From contig NZ_SNUA01000005.1 of the NCBI RefSeq assembly GCF_004360225.1, positions 124,001 through 188,000 on the forward strand: DNA of 64,000 nucleotides, written 5' to 3'. Shown here piece by piece: positions 38,992 to 48,861 of this stretch. A program made the translations under genes and the position numbers. Below the pieces are notes generated by a model that worked only from the letters and a program-made list of their open reading frames with translations, searched no databases and was not told where the DNA came from. Positions within the stretch are counted from its first letter, which is position 1, and every line of letters begins with the position of its first letter. This DNA comes from Alcanivorax sp. 24 (GTDB lineage: Bacteria; Pseudomonadota; Gammaproteobacteria; Pseudomonadales; Alcanivoracaceae).

Positions 38992-39261
38992 ATGACACCG
39001 GAAGCGGTAATGGGCCTGGCCTATCAGGGCATGATGGTAACGCTGATGCTGGCGGCGCCGCTGTTGATCACGGCTCTGGTGATCGGTCTGCTGGTCAGTC
39101 TGTTCCAGGCCACCACCCAGATCAACGAGATGACGCTTTCGTTCATTCCGAAGATTCTCGGTGTGTTCGCAGTGGTGGTGCTGGCCGGTCCATGGCTGCT
39201 GCATCTGATCATCGACTTCACCCGCGAGCTGTTCCAGAACCTGCCGCTGCTGTTGTCCTGA
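38992..39261 (+). CDS. fliQ: Flagellar export gate protein FliQ
   Basis: FliQ is an 89-residue gate subunit with two membrane helices (about 15-38 and 55-75) and the family segment SLFQATTQINEMTLSFIPKI. GGAGG lies just upstream of the ATG. Confidence 0.98.
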   Translation: MTPEAVMGLAYQGMMVTLMLAAPLLITALVIGLLVSLFQATTQINEMTLSFIPKILGVFAVVVLAGPWLLHLIIDFTRELFQNLPLLLS

Positions 39262-39266
39262 CCCCA

Positions 39267-40058
39267 ATGATTCAGGTCACCTTCGATCAGCTGCACACCT
39301 GGCTGACCGCCTTCTGGTGGCCTTTTCTGCGTATTCTGGCGTTTTTCAGCGCCGCGCCGTTGCTCGGCCATTCCAGCGTGCCCCGGCAGATGAAGATTGG
39401 CCTGGGGCTGCTGATCTCCATCGCGATCGTGCCTCATCTGCCGGCGCCCCCGGCGATTCCCGTGCTGTCCTGGGCCGGCCTCGGGGTCTCGGTGGAGCAA
39501 GTTCTGATCGGCGTGGCCATGGGGCTGGTATTGCGGGTCATGTTCGCGGTGGTGATGGCCGCCGGCGACTTCATCGGGCTGCAGATGGGCCTCGCCTTCG
39601 CCACCTTCGTGGCCCCCGACACCGGCGCCAACACCATGATCGTATCGCGTTTTCTGTACATGATAACGCTGCTGATGTTTCTGGCGGTGAACGGCCATCT
39701 GATGGTGATCGACACCCTTGCGGGCAGCTTCCGGACACTGCCGGTGGGGCTGGCCGGTCTGGATAGCGATGGCTTCGAACTGCTGGTGCGCTATGGCGGT
39801 ACGATATTCGCCTCCGGTCTGATGCTGGCGCTGCCTCTGGTCTGTGCACTGCTGATCACCAATCTGGCGCTCGGCATCCTGAATCGCTCCGCGCCTCAGT
39901 TAACGGTGTTTTCAGTGGGTTTCCCGTTGTCGTTGACCCTGGGGCTGTTTCTTCTGACCGTACTGATGGGGGACCTTGGGCGTTTTCTTCAGGGCTTGTT
40001 CGGGGAAGGACTGGAGGTTTTGCAGCATCTGCTGGAACGTTTGGCATCCCCTGTTTGA
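39267..40058 (+). CDS. fliR: Flagellar export gate protein FliR
   Basis: FliR completes the FliPQR gate. The 263-residue protein has several membrane helices and family motifs (RILAFFSAAPLLGHSSVPRQ, VMAAGDFIGLQMGLAFATFV). The ATG at 39267, 5 bp after the fliQ stop, is chosen by similarity. No clear ribosome site precedes it, which suggests coupling to fliQ. Confidence 0.97.
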   Translation: MIQVTFDQLHTWLTAFWWPFLRILAFFSAAPLLGHSSVPRQMKIGLGLLISIAIVPHLPAPPAIPVLSWAGLGVSVEQVLIGVAMGLVLRVMFAVVMAAGDFIGLQMGLAFATFVAPDTGANTMIVSRFLYMITLLMFLAVNGHLMVIDTLAGSFRTLPVGLAGLDSDGFELLVRYGGTIFASGLMLALPLVCALLITNLALGILNRSAPQLTVFSVGFPLSLTLGLFLLTVLMGDLGRFLQGLFGEGLEVLQHLLERLASPV

Positions 40059-40077
40059 GAGGCCTTTGGAGAGATCG

Positions 40078-40151
40078 ACTGTGGGAAGCTTGCTTGCAAG
40101 CGAATGGACTTTCCAGCCCAAAGATTCGCTTGCAAGCAAGCTTCCCACAGT
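40078..40151. repeat. Perfect 28 bp-arm palindrome between fliR and flgL (probable bidirectional terminator)
   Basis: Arms 40078-40105 and 40124-40151 are exact inverse complements with an 18 nt loop and the GTGGGAAGCTTGCTTGCAAG core of the big array. It lies between the convergent ends of fliLMNOPQR and flgBCDEFGHIJKL, where a strong hairpin could stop or protect both mRNAs. Confidence 0.9.
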
Positions 40152-40178
40152 GACTTCGTAGGGAATTCCTGAAAAGCC

Positions 40179-40273
40179 CCGTCATCCCAGGCTTGACCCG
40201 GCCCCCTCTGGAGGGCGCATCACTTCGTAGCGGGAGATGCCGGATCCAGTCCGGCATGACGTTTTTCAGCGGC
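40179..40273. repeat. Composite hairpin element (ATGCCGGA/CCCGGGT family), copy 2
   Basis: Read on the minus strand, the block has the same order as 20340-20434: ATGCCGGA-5nt-TCCGGCAT (40237-40257), a TCCC(G/T)CTAC block, a spacer, and an imperfect CCGGGTCAAGCCTGGG hairpin. It sits between the fliR/flgL palindrome and the flgL stop. Confidence 0.7.
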
Positions 40274-40304
40274 TTCATGGCTCATGCCATGAGAAACCGG
40301 CCCT

Positions 40305-41498
40305 TTACATCCGGTCGAACAGCGACATCCCCTTGATGCCCATGAAGCTCTGTTGAGCGGCTTGCAGACCGACCTGGCGCAGCACGTACTCGGAAATCGC
40401 TTCGACGTAATCCAGATCCACCAGATCCGACATGGTCTGCTCGTAGTTGAGAGTACGGTTCTCCGCCACCGTATCCACCACGTCCAACTCGTTAAGGCGG
40501 GCGCCAACCGAGGCCCGCACGGTGAGAACATTGTCCAGGCCATTGTCCAGTTCGCGCAGTGCGTTGTTCAGGGTGTTGGTACGCGCCGCCTTCTCCGCGT
40601 CGGTGGAGGCCGGATTCTCCAGCACCGCCAGAGCCCGCTCAAAGGTCGCGAACAAGTCCGGATCCATGTCGGCGGCTTTGTCCACCGCGATACTGTCACC
40701 GTCCGCCGGCGCGCCTTCCAATGTCATGGAGAGACCGCCGAAACGGATCGGTTCACCTTCCTGATAAGGTTGCGGCACGCCTCCGTTGACCCTGTAGGTG
40801 ATATCGGTTCCGTCGTCGGCGAACTCGATGGTAAAGGCGCCACCGAAGTCCGGGTCATCGACATCAACCACGTCCGGTCCGGTGAAGGTCAGGGATCCAC
40901 TATTGCCGCCTTCGGCGCGAGCCAGATAGCCGGCACTGGTATGCACACTCTGGAAGATGTCCTCGCCGTTATCGGACACCGGCATCAAACGGGAGGCATC
41001 GATGCGCTGCTGGCGCACCCGGGTATCCCCCACATAGTCCACGCCGCCGCCGTTTTTGACGAACGGCGGGCTGTCGTCCTGGTAGCCGCCGAACAGATAA
41101 CGGCCGTTACCGTCGGTGGCGTTGGCCTGGCCGAGCAGGGTTTCATAGATCCCGCGCAATTCACTGGCGGCGGAATCCCGGTCAGCGTCGCTGAGCGTGC
41201 CATTCACCGCCTGCAGGATCAGTGTCTTGGCTTGAGTGATTGAATCACTGGCGCTGTTCAGCACGCTCTCTTCCTGGGACAGCGCATTGCGCGCGCTGAC
41301 CCTCGCGTCACCATATTGTTCGGTGAGCGCCAGGGATTGCGCCACGCGGACCGCCTGGGAAGCGGCTTGCGGATCGTCGGACGGATTGACTACCCGCCGC
41401 CCGGACGCTATCTGCTGACTGACTTTCATGAAGTCCGCCTGCTGCCGGTTCATGGAGGTCATGCTTTGCTCGAACATGGTCACCGTACTGATACGCAT
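40305..41498 (-). CDS. flgL: Hook-filament junction protein FlgL (HAP3)
   Basis: FlgL links the hook-associated FlgK zone to the filament. The 397-residue protein has the flagellin-like start MRISTVTMFEQSMTSMNRQQ and QQIASGRRVVNPSDDPQAA, and a C-terminal helix ending QQSFMGIKGMSLFDRM. It follows flgK by 20 bp and shares its sigma-28-like promoter. Confidence 0.97.
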   Translation of the reverse strand: MRISTVTMFEQSMTSMNRQQADFMKVSQQIASGRRVVNPSDDPQAASQAVRVAQSLALTEQYGDARVSARNALSQEESVLNSASDSITQAKTLILQAVNGTLSDADRDSAASELRGIYETLLGQANATDGNGRYLFGGYQDDSPPFVKNGGGVDYVGDTRVRQQRIDASRLMPVSDNGEDIFQSVHTSAGYLARAEGGNSGSLTFTGPDVVDVDDPDFGGAFTIEFADDGTDITYRVNGGVPQPYQEGEPIRFGGLSMTLEGAPADGDSIAVDKAADMDPDLFATFERALAVLENPASTDAEKAARTNTLNNALRELDNGLDNVLTVRASVGARLNELDVVDTVAENRTLNYEQTMSDLVDLDYVEAISEYVLRQVGLQAAQQSFMGIKGMSLFDRM

Positions 41499-41518
41499 AA
41501 CGAGGGCTCCTTGACCGG

Positions 41519-43138
41519 TTAACGCAGGCCAAGAATCGAATCCAGCACGGTGCTGCCGACTTCGATCACCTTGGCGTTGGCCTGGAAATACTGTTGGAAA
41601 CGGATCAGGTTGGTGGCTTCCTCATTGAGGTCCACCCCGGATACCGACTGTTGCACGGCGCTGAGTTGCTCCTGCAAACCCTGCTGTGCCGCCAGATTCA
41701 CCTTGACGATATTGGTGCGGTTGCCAACGTCCCCCACCAACGAGGCGTAAGCCTGGCTGAACGTGGCGTTGCCGCTGACCAGAGACTGGTTCTGCAATTC
41801 CTGCAGCGCCAGCGCGTTTTCGTTGTTGCCGCTGCCGGCGGCACTGCCGGCGGCGATCTCGGCGGTATCGCGAATCAGCATTTCCATACCACCGGCGGCA
41901 TACCGGGTGGGCTGAACCTCGAAGCGATCATTGGCGACGAGCTGTGTCGGGTCATCAATGGTGACGACCACGCCACCGAAGCTGAGCTGGTTATTGGCAT
42001 CCAGGGTGGCATTGACGGTTTCGCCATTGTCCTTGCGAGTAATGGCGAACTCACCGGTGGCGGGATCAACCACGGTCACCGTGTAATCGCTGGTGGTCAA
42101 ATCACCGGCATCGCCAAAGGCAACCGACAGCGTGGCGGTGCCGGTGTTATCGGCGTGGCTGTACAGGCGGGGGGTACCAATGGCGAACATGTCGCCGCCG
42201 GCGTCGCCATTCAAATCAACACCGGCACGGTGCTGCTCATTGAAGGCCCCGGCCAGGGATACCGCCAGACGGCCCAGCTCGTTCTGGGTTTTATCCAGAG
42301 TCTCTTCGCGGAAGTTCAACAGCCCGCCCAGGGTACCGCCCTGAATGTTCTTGCTCTTCAGTTCCACCAGGTTACCGGCGGAGTCGTGGTAGCCCACCAC
42401 CAGACGGGACGGGTCGGTCTTTGATTCCACCGCTTCCAGATCGAAACTACGGGTACCGGCCACCAGCGGCTGGCCATTACCGATACTCAGGTTGTAGGTG
42501 CCGCTTTCCTGCACCGACAACTTGACGTCGACACGCTCACTCAGTTCCGCCACCAACTGGTCGCGTTGATTGAGCAAGGCGTTCGGTGCTTCGCCCTGCT
42601 TGGCTTTGGCCAGGGCAATTTCCCGGTTCAGATTGGCGATCTGCTCGGCGGTGTTGTTGATCTGAGTGATCTCGTCACTGATCTGTCCGTTAATACCACT
42701 CTGCATGTCATCCAGGTATTGCTGGAACGAGCGGAACTGGGCGGACAAGGTATCGGCGCTACCGATCACGCCCTGGCGGGACGCGGGGTCGGAAGGCGCC
42801 CCGGCCAGGTCTTCCAGGGAGGAGAAAAATTTCTGGATCAGCGGAGCCAGGCCGGCCTCCTGATCCGCCAACAGATTGTCAATCTGGCTGACCTGAGTCT
42901 GGTAGGCCTGCAAGGCGCTGGCGTTGCTGGTGGATTGATTCAGTTGCTCGGCCACGTATTGGTCGAACTGACGCTGAATGTCGTTTACCCGCACGCCGTT
43001 GCCGACCCCGCGTTCACCCAGCAAAACCAGCTCCCGGTTGTAGCCGGGCGTGTAGACGTTACTGATGTTGTTGCTGGTGGTGTACAGCGCGTTCTGGGCC
43101 GCGTTCAGACCACTCAGGCCAATGGAAAACAAGCTCAT
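41519..43138 (-). CDS. flgK: Hook-filament junction protein FlgK (HAP1)
   Basis: FlgK caps the hook and begins the junction. The 539-residue protein starts SLFSIGLSGLNAAQNALYTT and has the NNISNVYTPGYNR rod/hook signature. The C-terminus (GVDLNEEATNLIRFQQYFQA, ANAKVI) is typical. A sigma-28-like promoter precedes it, so flgKL can be expressed late, apart from flgB-J. Confidence 0.97.
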   Translation of the reverse strand: MSLFSIGLSGLNAAQNALYTTSNNISNVYTPGYNRELVLLGERGVGNGVRVNDIQRQFDQYVAEQLNQSTSNASALQAYQTQVSQIDNLLADQEAGLAPLIQKFFSSLEDLAGAPSDPASRQGVIGSADTLSAQFRSFQQYLDDMQSGINGQISDEITQINNTAEQIANLNREIALAKAKQGEAPNALLNQRDQLVAELSERVDVKLSVQESGTYNLSIGNGQPLVAGTRSFDLEAVESKTDPSRLVVGYHDSAGNLVELKSKNIQGGTLGGLLNFREETLDKTQNELGRLAVSLAGAFNEQHRAGVDLNGDAGGDMFAIGTPRLYSHADNTGTATLSVAFGDAGDLTTSDYTVTVVDPATGEFAITRKDNGETVNATLDANNQLSFGGVVVTIDDPTQLVANDRFEVQPTRYAAGGMEMLIRDTAEIAAGSAAGSGNNENALALQELQNQSLVSGNATFSQAYASLVGDVGNRTNIVKVNLAAQQGLQEQLSAVQQSVSGVDLNEEATNLIRFQQYFQANAKVIEVGSTVLDSILGLR

Positions 43139-43167
43139 CGACGGTATCCCTGCGTTATCTAATCAGG

Positions 43168-43194
43168 TTATCGGCGGCGGCGGGCGCTACTTGA
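43168..43194 (-). promoter_or_regulatory. Sigma-28 (FliA) promoter of flgK-flgL
   Basis: The minus strand reads TCAA-N15-GCCGATAA: perfect -10, exact spacing and one -35 mismatch, the same variant as at cheB. The leader to flgK is only about 25 nt. Confidence 0.72.
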
Positions 43195-43264
43195 GTCCCG
43201 GCGGCGGTTTTATTTGTATTGACGGCCAGAGCATCTGATGTTCGACCTTTTTATATGGCTCGTC

Positions 43265-43336
43265 ATTCGCTGCCAAGGCAGCTTCCCACAGCGGCTCCGT
43301 AGTAACCTGCTGTGGGAAGCTGCCTTGGCAGCGAAT
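43265..43336. repeat. Perfect 28 bp-arm palindrome between flgJ and flgK
   Basis: Arms 43265-43292 and 43309-43336 are exact inverse complements around 16 nt, with core CTGTGGGAAGCTGCCTTGGC. It lies 28 bp after the flgJ stop and upstream of the flgK promoter, so it may end or stabilise the flgB-J transcript. Confidence 0.9.
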
Positions 43337-43363
43337 AGCGCACCCGCACATTGCGGGATTACA

Positions 43364-44263
43364 TTAGTCGATCGTCGTGCTTGCCAGCGAGGTGCCGCTC
43401 AATCCCTCCATGACCGCAATCAATTTCTCCGCGTAGGCCGGATCGGTGGCATAACCGGACGCTTGCAGGGCACGAGCGGCGCTGTGCGCATCCGGCGCCG
43501 ACATTACCCCGGCGTAACGCGGATTTTCAGTGAGCAGACGACCATGATCGGCGAAGGCATCGGCGTAAGAGTCATAAACACGGAAACGATCCACCTGCCG
43601 GACCTTCTCACCATCCACGTACTCGTGGGTGATAATGTCGGTCGTGTTGCCGCGCCACCCCGTCCCGGCCTTGATGCCGAACAGGTTATGACTGTCGGCG
43701 CCCTCGGCGGTGTGAATGCGATGGCGCCCCCAACCGGTTTCCAGCGCCGCTTGCGCCAGCAGCAATTCCCGTGGCAGACCGCTGCGTTCACTGGCTTCGC
43801 CGGCGGGCCCGGAGAGCCGTTGCAGGAACGCCTCCTTGCTCCATTCCGCCTGACGTTCCACCACCCCGGCAAAGCGGTCCGGCGCGGTGACCGGTAACGC
43901 CTGCTTCGCCCCCAAAGCACGGGGCACGGCTCCAAAAGCAGCCGGCACCTCGGTACCGCCGCCGGCCCGTGGCGACAACTGGCTGATCAGTTGCTCCGCC
44001 AGACCGACGCCACGACCCGCCACATGTTGCGCCAGCTGCTGGTCCGCCAGCGATTGATAGAAGCGGGACTGGTTGCTGTCGAGCAAATCCGAACGAGGGA
44101 CCGCATCACGCATGCTCTTGACCATCCGCTGCAAGAACAACGCTTCGAACTGTTGCGCCGCGTGCGCCAATTGTTTGGCCGGTTCCAGAGCGGCTTTTTG
44201 CTTGAGCCGCTGCAGCCCCTGCAAATCGAGGGCGAACTGGTTATTGCCCGCGCCAACAGCCAT
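43364..44263 (-). CDS. flgJ: Rod assembly protein and peptidoglycan hydrolase FlgJ
   Basis: FlgJ caps the rod and opens the peptidoglycan. The N-terminal rod-cap domain (about 1-95: AAQQFEALFLQRMVKSMRDA) is joined to a C-terminal glucosaminidase-type domain (about 140-299) with the catalytic-region motif LLAQAALETGWGRH and SHNLFGIKAGTGW. The ATG at 44263 shares one base with the flgI stop (TGATG). Confidence 0.96.
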   Translation of the reverse strand: MAVGAGNNQFALDLQGLQRLKQKAALEPAKQLAHAAQQFEALFLQRMVKSMRDAVPRSDLLDSNQSRFYQSLADQQLAQHVAGRGVGLAEQLISQLSPRAGGGTEVPAAFGAVPRALGAKQALPVTAPDRFAGVVERQAEWSKEAFLQRLSGPAGEASERSGLPRELLLAQAALETGWGRHRIHTAEGADSHNLFGIKAGTGWRGNTTDIITHEYVDGEKVRQVDRFRVYDSYADAFADHGRLLTENPRYAGVMSAPDAHSAARALQASGYATDPAYAEKLIAVMEGLSGTSLASTTID

Positions 44264-45414
44264 CACAGTATCTCCAGTTCCGCGCGCAGCGCGCCGGCTG
44301 ACTTGAGCGCCTGAAGGATCGACATCAGATCCTGGGGCGTGGCGCCCAAGGCATTCAGCGCGTCCACCACTTCCATCAGGTCCGCGCCTTCCACCACCTG
44401 CAGTGCCCCGCCCTCCTGCTCGATACGAATATCACTGTCCGGCACCACCACGGTTTCCCCGTCACCAAACGGCGCCGGCTGACTGACACCAAAACGGGTG
44501 TCGATGGTGACCGAGAGGTTGCCGTGGGCCACCGCCGCCGGTCGCAGCGTGACGCGCCCGTTCAACACCACCGAACCGGTACGGGCATTGATTACTACCT
44601 TGGCGGGGGCGTCCGAAGGATTCAGCGCAATGCGTTCCACCCGCGCCATGAACGCCACCCGGCGATTATCGTCGCGGGGGCCGACCAGACGAATGACACC
44701 GCCGTTGACGGCACTGGCCACCGGCGAGCCAAACTCCTGGTTGATCGCCTGCACCGCGCGCCAGGTGGTATCGAAATCGGCATCGTGGAACTGCAATTCC
44801 AGCACACCGTTGTCTCCACCGAGCTGTAACGGTACTTCCCGCTCCACCATGGCGCCGCCGCTGATACGGCCACCGGCCTGTTGATTGATCTGAGCACTGC
44901 TGCCGCCGGACTCGGCGCCAACCCCACCGACCAGAAGGTTACCCTGGGCCAGGGCATAGGTTTGGCCGTCCACGCCTTTCAGCGGCGTCATCAGCAAAGT
45001 GCCTCCACGCAGGCTGCGCGCATTGCCCACCGAGGACACCACCACGTCAATGCGCTGCCCGGGGCGGGCGAACGCCGGCAGATCGGCGGTCACCATCACC
45101 GCTGCCACGTTACGCAGCTGCATGTTGGTACCCGCCGGCACGGTGATACCCAACCGCGAAAACATATTGGTCAGCCCCTGGGTGGTGAACGGCGTCTGCA
45201 TGGTCTGGTCGCCGCTGCCGTCCAGCCCCACCACCAGGCCATATCCCACCAGGGTGTTGTCACGCACGCCGGCAAAGCTGGCCAGTTCCCGCAGAGTTTC
45301 CGCGCCGGCGGACAGTGGCCATGACAACAGCAGGAACAGCCATGCCGCCAACCATTTTGGGCGGTGCGATCGGGAACGAGGTAAGGCAAACAGTTTCATG
45401 GTTGGCGCCGTCAT
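44263..45414 (-). CDS. flgI: Flagellar P-ring protein FlgI
   Basis: FlgI forms the periplasmic P-ring. The protein carries a Sec signal ([17 protein letters not shown], cleavage before ETLRE) and family motifs [14 protein letters not shown] and [17 protein letters not shown]. The start at 45414 overlaps the flgH stop as TGATG; a second ATG five codons downstream is also possible. FlgA of this window is its assembly chaperone. Confidence 0.96.
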   Translation of the reverse strand: MTAPTMKLFALPRSRSHRPKWLAAWLFLLLSWPLSAGAETLRELASFAGVRDNTLVGYGLVVGLDGSGDQTMQTPFTTQGLTNMFSRLGITVPAGTNMQLRNVAAVMVTADLPAFARPGQRIDVVVSSVGNARSLRGGTLLMTPLKGVDGQTYALAQGNLLVGGVGAESGGSSAQINQQAGGRISGGAMVEREVPLQLGGDNGVLELQFHDADFDTTWRAVQAINQEFGSPVASAVNGGVIRLVGPRDDNRRVAFMARVERIALNPSDAPAKVVINARTGSVVLNGRVTLRPAAVAHGNLSVTIDTRFGVSQPAPFGDGETVVVPDSDIRIEQEGGALQVVEGADLMEVVDALNALGATPQDLMSILQALKSAGALRAELEIL

Positions 45415-46106
45415 CAGAACGGGGAGATATTCAGGAAGAACCGCTGCAGCCACCCCATGTGCTGAGCTTCATTGATGTAGCCGTCGCCGACATATTCGAT
45501 GCGCGCGTCGGCGACCCGGGTGGACAGTACCGAGTTGTCGCCGCGAATCACCTGGGGATCCACCACGCCGGCGAAACGGATGAATTCCGTTCCCTGGTTG
45601 ATGGCGATCTGTTTTTCCCCCCGCACGCGCAGATTACCGTTGCTCAGCACCTCCAAAACGGTAACGGTGAGGGTGCCGGTGAAACTGTTGTTGGCCCGGG
45701 AACCGCCGCCCGCTTCGAAGGTGTTTTCACCGGTCAGGTCGAAGCCATAGTCGGCCAGGCCCTCCAGCCCCTTGGGCAGCACTTGCGGCGTAAAGGTGCT
45801 GTTGCCGGTACGGTTGGCATTACTGCTGGAGACTTTGCTGGCGCTGACTTCTTCGTCGAACACAATGGTCAGCACATCACCGGTCATACGCGGCCGGTTG
45901 TCCTCGAACAGCGGGTGATAGCCACGCCTGGCCTGAAAAATGGAGCCGTTGGCCTGGGGCGCCGGCGGCTGGGCGATCTCCACCCGCTCCTGTTCACCCA
46001 CCACGGAAGGGCGCGGCAGTTGCGCGCAGCCCGCCAACAGAAACAGGCCCAGGGCCAGCCCCCACCGGCGCGGATCAGAGCTGGGTGAGCCGGGCAAGCA
46101 TTTCAT
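45414..46106 (-). CDS. flgH: Flagellar L-ring lipoprotein FlgH
   Basis: FlgH forms the outer-membrane L-ring. The 230-residue form has a lipoprotein signal with lipobox LLAGC (lipidated C27) and the family segments [20 protein letters not shown] and [20 protein letters not shown]. The start is uncertain: ATG 46106 overlaps the end of flgG by 32 bp, an ATG at 46139 is also in frame, and neither has a good ribosome site. Confidence 0.93.
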   Translation of the reverse strand: MKCLPGSPSSDPRRWGLALGLFLLAGCAQLPRPSVVGEQERVEIAQPPAPQANGSIFQARRGYHPLFEDNRPRMTGDVLTIVFDEEVSASKVSSSNANRTGNSTFTPQVLPKGLEGLADYGFDLTGENTFEAGGGSRANNSFTGTLTVTVLEVLSNGNLRVRGEKQIAINQGTEFIRFAGVVDPQVIRGDNSVLSTRVADARIEYVGDGYINEAQHMGWLQRFFLNISPF

Positions 46107-46857
46107 CGGAGGTTTGCACTGCCTTGCTGTTGATCTCATAGGCCCGCTGGGTCTGGATCATGTTGACCATTTCCTCCACCACATTGACGTTGGAGGTTTC
46201 CACATAGGATTGGTAAATCCGGCCGGCGCCGTTCATGCCCGGCATGCTTTCGGTACGCATACCGGAAGCGGCGGTCTCCAGGTAAAGATTCTCGCCGATG
46301 CTTTCCAGGCCGGCGGCGTTAACGAACGTGGACAGGGTCAACTGCCCCACTTCGCGGGCATCGGTGGAACCGGGCTCGGTGATGGAAACAATACCGTCCT
46401 GACCGATGGTGACGCTGAGCGCGTTATCGGGAATCAGGATCGCCGGCTCCAGCGGGTAACCACTGGACGTCACCATCTGGCCGTTCTCATCCAGCTGGAA
46501 GCTGCCGTCACGGGTATAGGCGATGGTACCGTCCGGCATCAGCACCTGGAAAAACCCCTTGCCGTTGATCGCCAGATCCCGTGAGTTACCGGTCTGCTCA
46601 AGCCCCCCCTGAGCGTGCAAACGTTCGGTGGCCACCGGCCGCACCCCGGTGCCGATCTGCAGACCGGACGGCAAGCGGTTCTGTACATCGTTCTGACCGC
46701 CGGGCTGACGCAGATTCTGATACAACAAATCCTCGAACACGGCGCGGGATTTCTTGAACCCATTGGTGCTGACGTTGGCCAGGTTATTGGCGATCACGTC
46801 CATCTTCACCTGCTGCGATTCGAGACCGGTCTTGGCGGTCCACAAAGAGCGAATCAT
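46075..46857 (-). CDS. flgG: Distal rod protein FlgG
   Basis: FlgG builds the distal rod. The 260-residue protein starts [20 protein letters not shown], has the rod signature [15 protein letters not shown] and ends with the matching C-terminal helix ([20 protein letters not shown]). Its length equals that of E. coli FlgG. Confidence 0.98.
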   Translation of the reverse strand: MIRSLWTAKTGLESQQVKMDVIANNLANVSTNGFKKSRAVFEDLLYQNLRQPGGQNDVQNRLPSGLQIGTGVRPVATERLHAQGGLEQTGNSRDLAINGKGFFQVLMPDGTIAYTRDGSFQLDENGQMVTSSGYPLEPAILIPDNALSVTIGQDGIVSITEPGSTDAREVGQLTLSTFVNAAGLESIGENLYLETAASGMRTESMPGMNGAGRIYQSYVETSNVNVVEEMVNMIQTQRAYEINSKAVQTSDEMLARLTQL

Positions 46858-46910
46858 GGCGATGTCCTCTTTCGGTTATCTCGTTATCGGGCCGCATTCG
46901 CGGGCCGACC

Positions 46911-47648
46911 TCAGTTCATCGACAACAGAGCGTTGGCGCGCTGTGAGTTCTGGTCGGTGTGCTCGATCACTTGCAGCTGCATCTCGTAGCGGCGGGCGGT
47001 GTTGATCATCGACACCATGGCTTCCATGGTGCTGACGTTGCTGCCTTCCAGGGCACCGGATTGCAGACGACCCAATTCATCACGCGGCAGCACACCGGCT
47101 CCGGCGCGGAACAAACCGTCATCACCGCGCTCAAGATTTCCGGCGGCGGCGTTAACCAGTTTCAGACGTCCGACCTCGGCGATGGCATCGGGCTGCTCCC
47201 CGGCGCCGATGGCGCTGACGGTGCCGTCGGCGCCGATCGAGAGGCTGGCACCGAGCGGCACCACGATGGGGCCGCCATCGCCAATCACCGGCCGGCCGGC
47301 ACTGGTCAGCAATCCCTCGCCGTTGACCTGAAGATCACCTCGACGGGTGTACGCCTCGGTGCCGTCGGCGCCCTGTACCGCCAGCCAGTTGCCCTCCTGC
47401 AGAGCCACGTCCAGATCACGACCAGTGGCGTTGATCGGACCGATACTGAAATCGGTGCCCGGCGTGGTCGCCATCATCGACACCCGCGTCGGCAGTGCTC
47501 CGTCACCCCGCACCGGCACCGCCCGCAGCGCGTGAATCTGCTCGCGAAAGCCGGAGGTGGTGGCGTTGGCCAGATTGTTGCTGACCACCGCCTGCTGGTC
47601 CTGGCTTTGCTTAGCCGCCACCATGGCGGTATAGAGTATGCGGTCCAT
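46911..47648 (-). CDS. flgF: Proximal rod protein FlgF
   Basis: FlgF is a proximal rod subunit. The 245-residue protein has SNNLANATTSGFREQIHALR near the start and the C-terminal MVSMINTARRYEMQLQVI helix. It lies between flgE and flgG, as in the standard operon. Confidence 0.97.
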   Translation of the reverse strand: MDRILYTAMVAAKQSQDQQAVVSNNLANATTSGFREQIHALRAVPVRGDGALPTRVSMMATTPGTDFSIGPINATGRDLDVALQEGNWLAVQGADGTEAYTRRGDLQVNGEGLLTSAGRPVIGDGGPIVVPLGASLSIGADGTVSAIGAGEQPDAIAEVGRLKLVNAAAGNLERGDDGLFRAGAGVLPRDELGRLQSGALEGSNVSTMEAMVSMINTARRYEMQLQVIEHTDQNSQRANALLSMN

Positions 47649-47665
47649 ATCTCAAGCCTCGACGA

Positions 47666-48847
47666 TTAACGCAGGTTCACCGCGTTCTGCAGAACCTCGT
47701 CCTGCACCTTGATGGTTTGAGTGTTGGCCTGGTAATTGCGTTGGGCGATGATCAGGTCCACCAGTTCGGAGGTCAGATCCACGTTGGAGACCTCCAGCGC
47801 CTGGGATTCCACGTTGCCGAACATGCCGGTACCCGCCAGCCCCAACAGCGGCTGCCCGGAGGTACCGGTTTCCACCCAGGCGTTATCGCCGGCCGGCCGC
47901 AAACCTTCGGGATTGCGGAAGTTGGCCAGGGCCAGGGTGCCGAGCACCTGAGACTGCTCATTGGCGTAATTACCAATGATGTTGCCGTCGTCGTCCACGG
48001 TGACCCCCACCAGGCTGCCCGCGGTGTAACCGTTCTGATCCAACGAGCCCAGGTCGAATTCCTGACCGAACTGAGTGGTACCTCTGAAGTTGATGCCGAA
48101 CGTCACGTCATCGGCGCCGTTGTTCATGGCAAAGGCGTGGTCCGGAAAAGTGCTGTTGGCTTCATCCAGGGTGCCGTTGCTGTTAAAGCGCAGCTCACCG
48201 GTGTTGGCCGCATCCACGGTGCCATCCACGGCACTGTGAACCGCCCATTCATTCTCACCGGTTTTGACGAAGTACAGCGTCATGGTGTGCTGGACACCGA
48301 GGGAATCATAGACCGTGGTGGTGTTGGCGTAGGAGTAGGTGTCGTCGTCCGCCGGATCGAAGGCGTCGGTGATGATGTCGCTCTCCGCGTCCAGATTGAA
48401 GGTGGCATCCACGCCAGTGGTGGCGCTGGCGTTCATGCCACCGGCCGGCACCTGCAGCACCTGTGGTTGGCCGCCAGTGCCAACCCCCTCCGGGAAACCG
48501 GTGAGACGGGCACCCTGAGCGTTCTCCAGATAGCCTTCCTTGGTCAGGGTCAGCTGGCCGTTACGGGAATAGACAATCTGGTCACCCTGCAGATAACGGA
48601 AGAAGCCGGCCCCATTGATGCCAAGGTCCAGGTTCCGCCCGGTGCTTTCCAGCGTCCCGTTGGAAAAGTCCTGCAATACGCCGGCCACTCGCACCCCCTG
48701 GCCGACTTTGGCGCCGGTATAGACATCGGCGAACTGCACCGATGACCCCTTGAACCCCACTGTCTGGGAGTTGGCGATATTGTTGCCGACCACATCCAGT
48801 TGACTGGCGGCCGCGTTAAGACCGCTCAATGCCTGAGAAAAACCCAT
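47666..48847 (-). CDS. flgE: Hook protein FlgE
   Basis: FlgE polymerises into the hook. The 393-residue protein begins MGFSQALSGLNAAASQLDVV, has GNNIANSQTVGFKGSSVQFA and ends with the rod/hook C-terminal helix (LVDLIIAQRNYQANTQTIKV). The length is close to the 402 residues of the E. coli protein. Confidence 0.98.
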   Translation of the reverse strand: MGFSQALSGLNAAASQLDVVGNNIANSQTVGFKGSSVQFADVYTGAKVGQGVRVAGVLQDFSNGTLESTGRNLDLGINGAGFFRYLQGDQIVYSRNGQLTLTKEGYLENAQGARLTGFPEGVGTGGQPQVLQVPAGGMNASATTGVDATFNLDAESDIITDAFDPADDDTYSYANTTTVYDSLGVQHTMTLYFVKTGENEWAVHSAVDGTVDAANTGELRFNSNGTLDEANSTFPDHAFAMNNGADDVTFGINFRGTTQFGQEFDLGSLDQNGYTAGSLVGVTVDDDGNIIGNYANEQSQVLGTLALANFRNPEGLRPAGDNAWVETGTSGQPLLGLAGTGMFGNVESQALEVSNVDLTSELVDLIIAQRNYQANTQTIKVQDEVLQNAVNLR

Positions 48848-48861
48848 CTTTCAGCTCCTGT

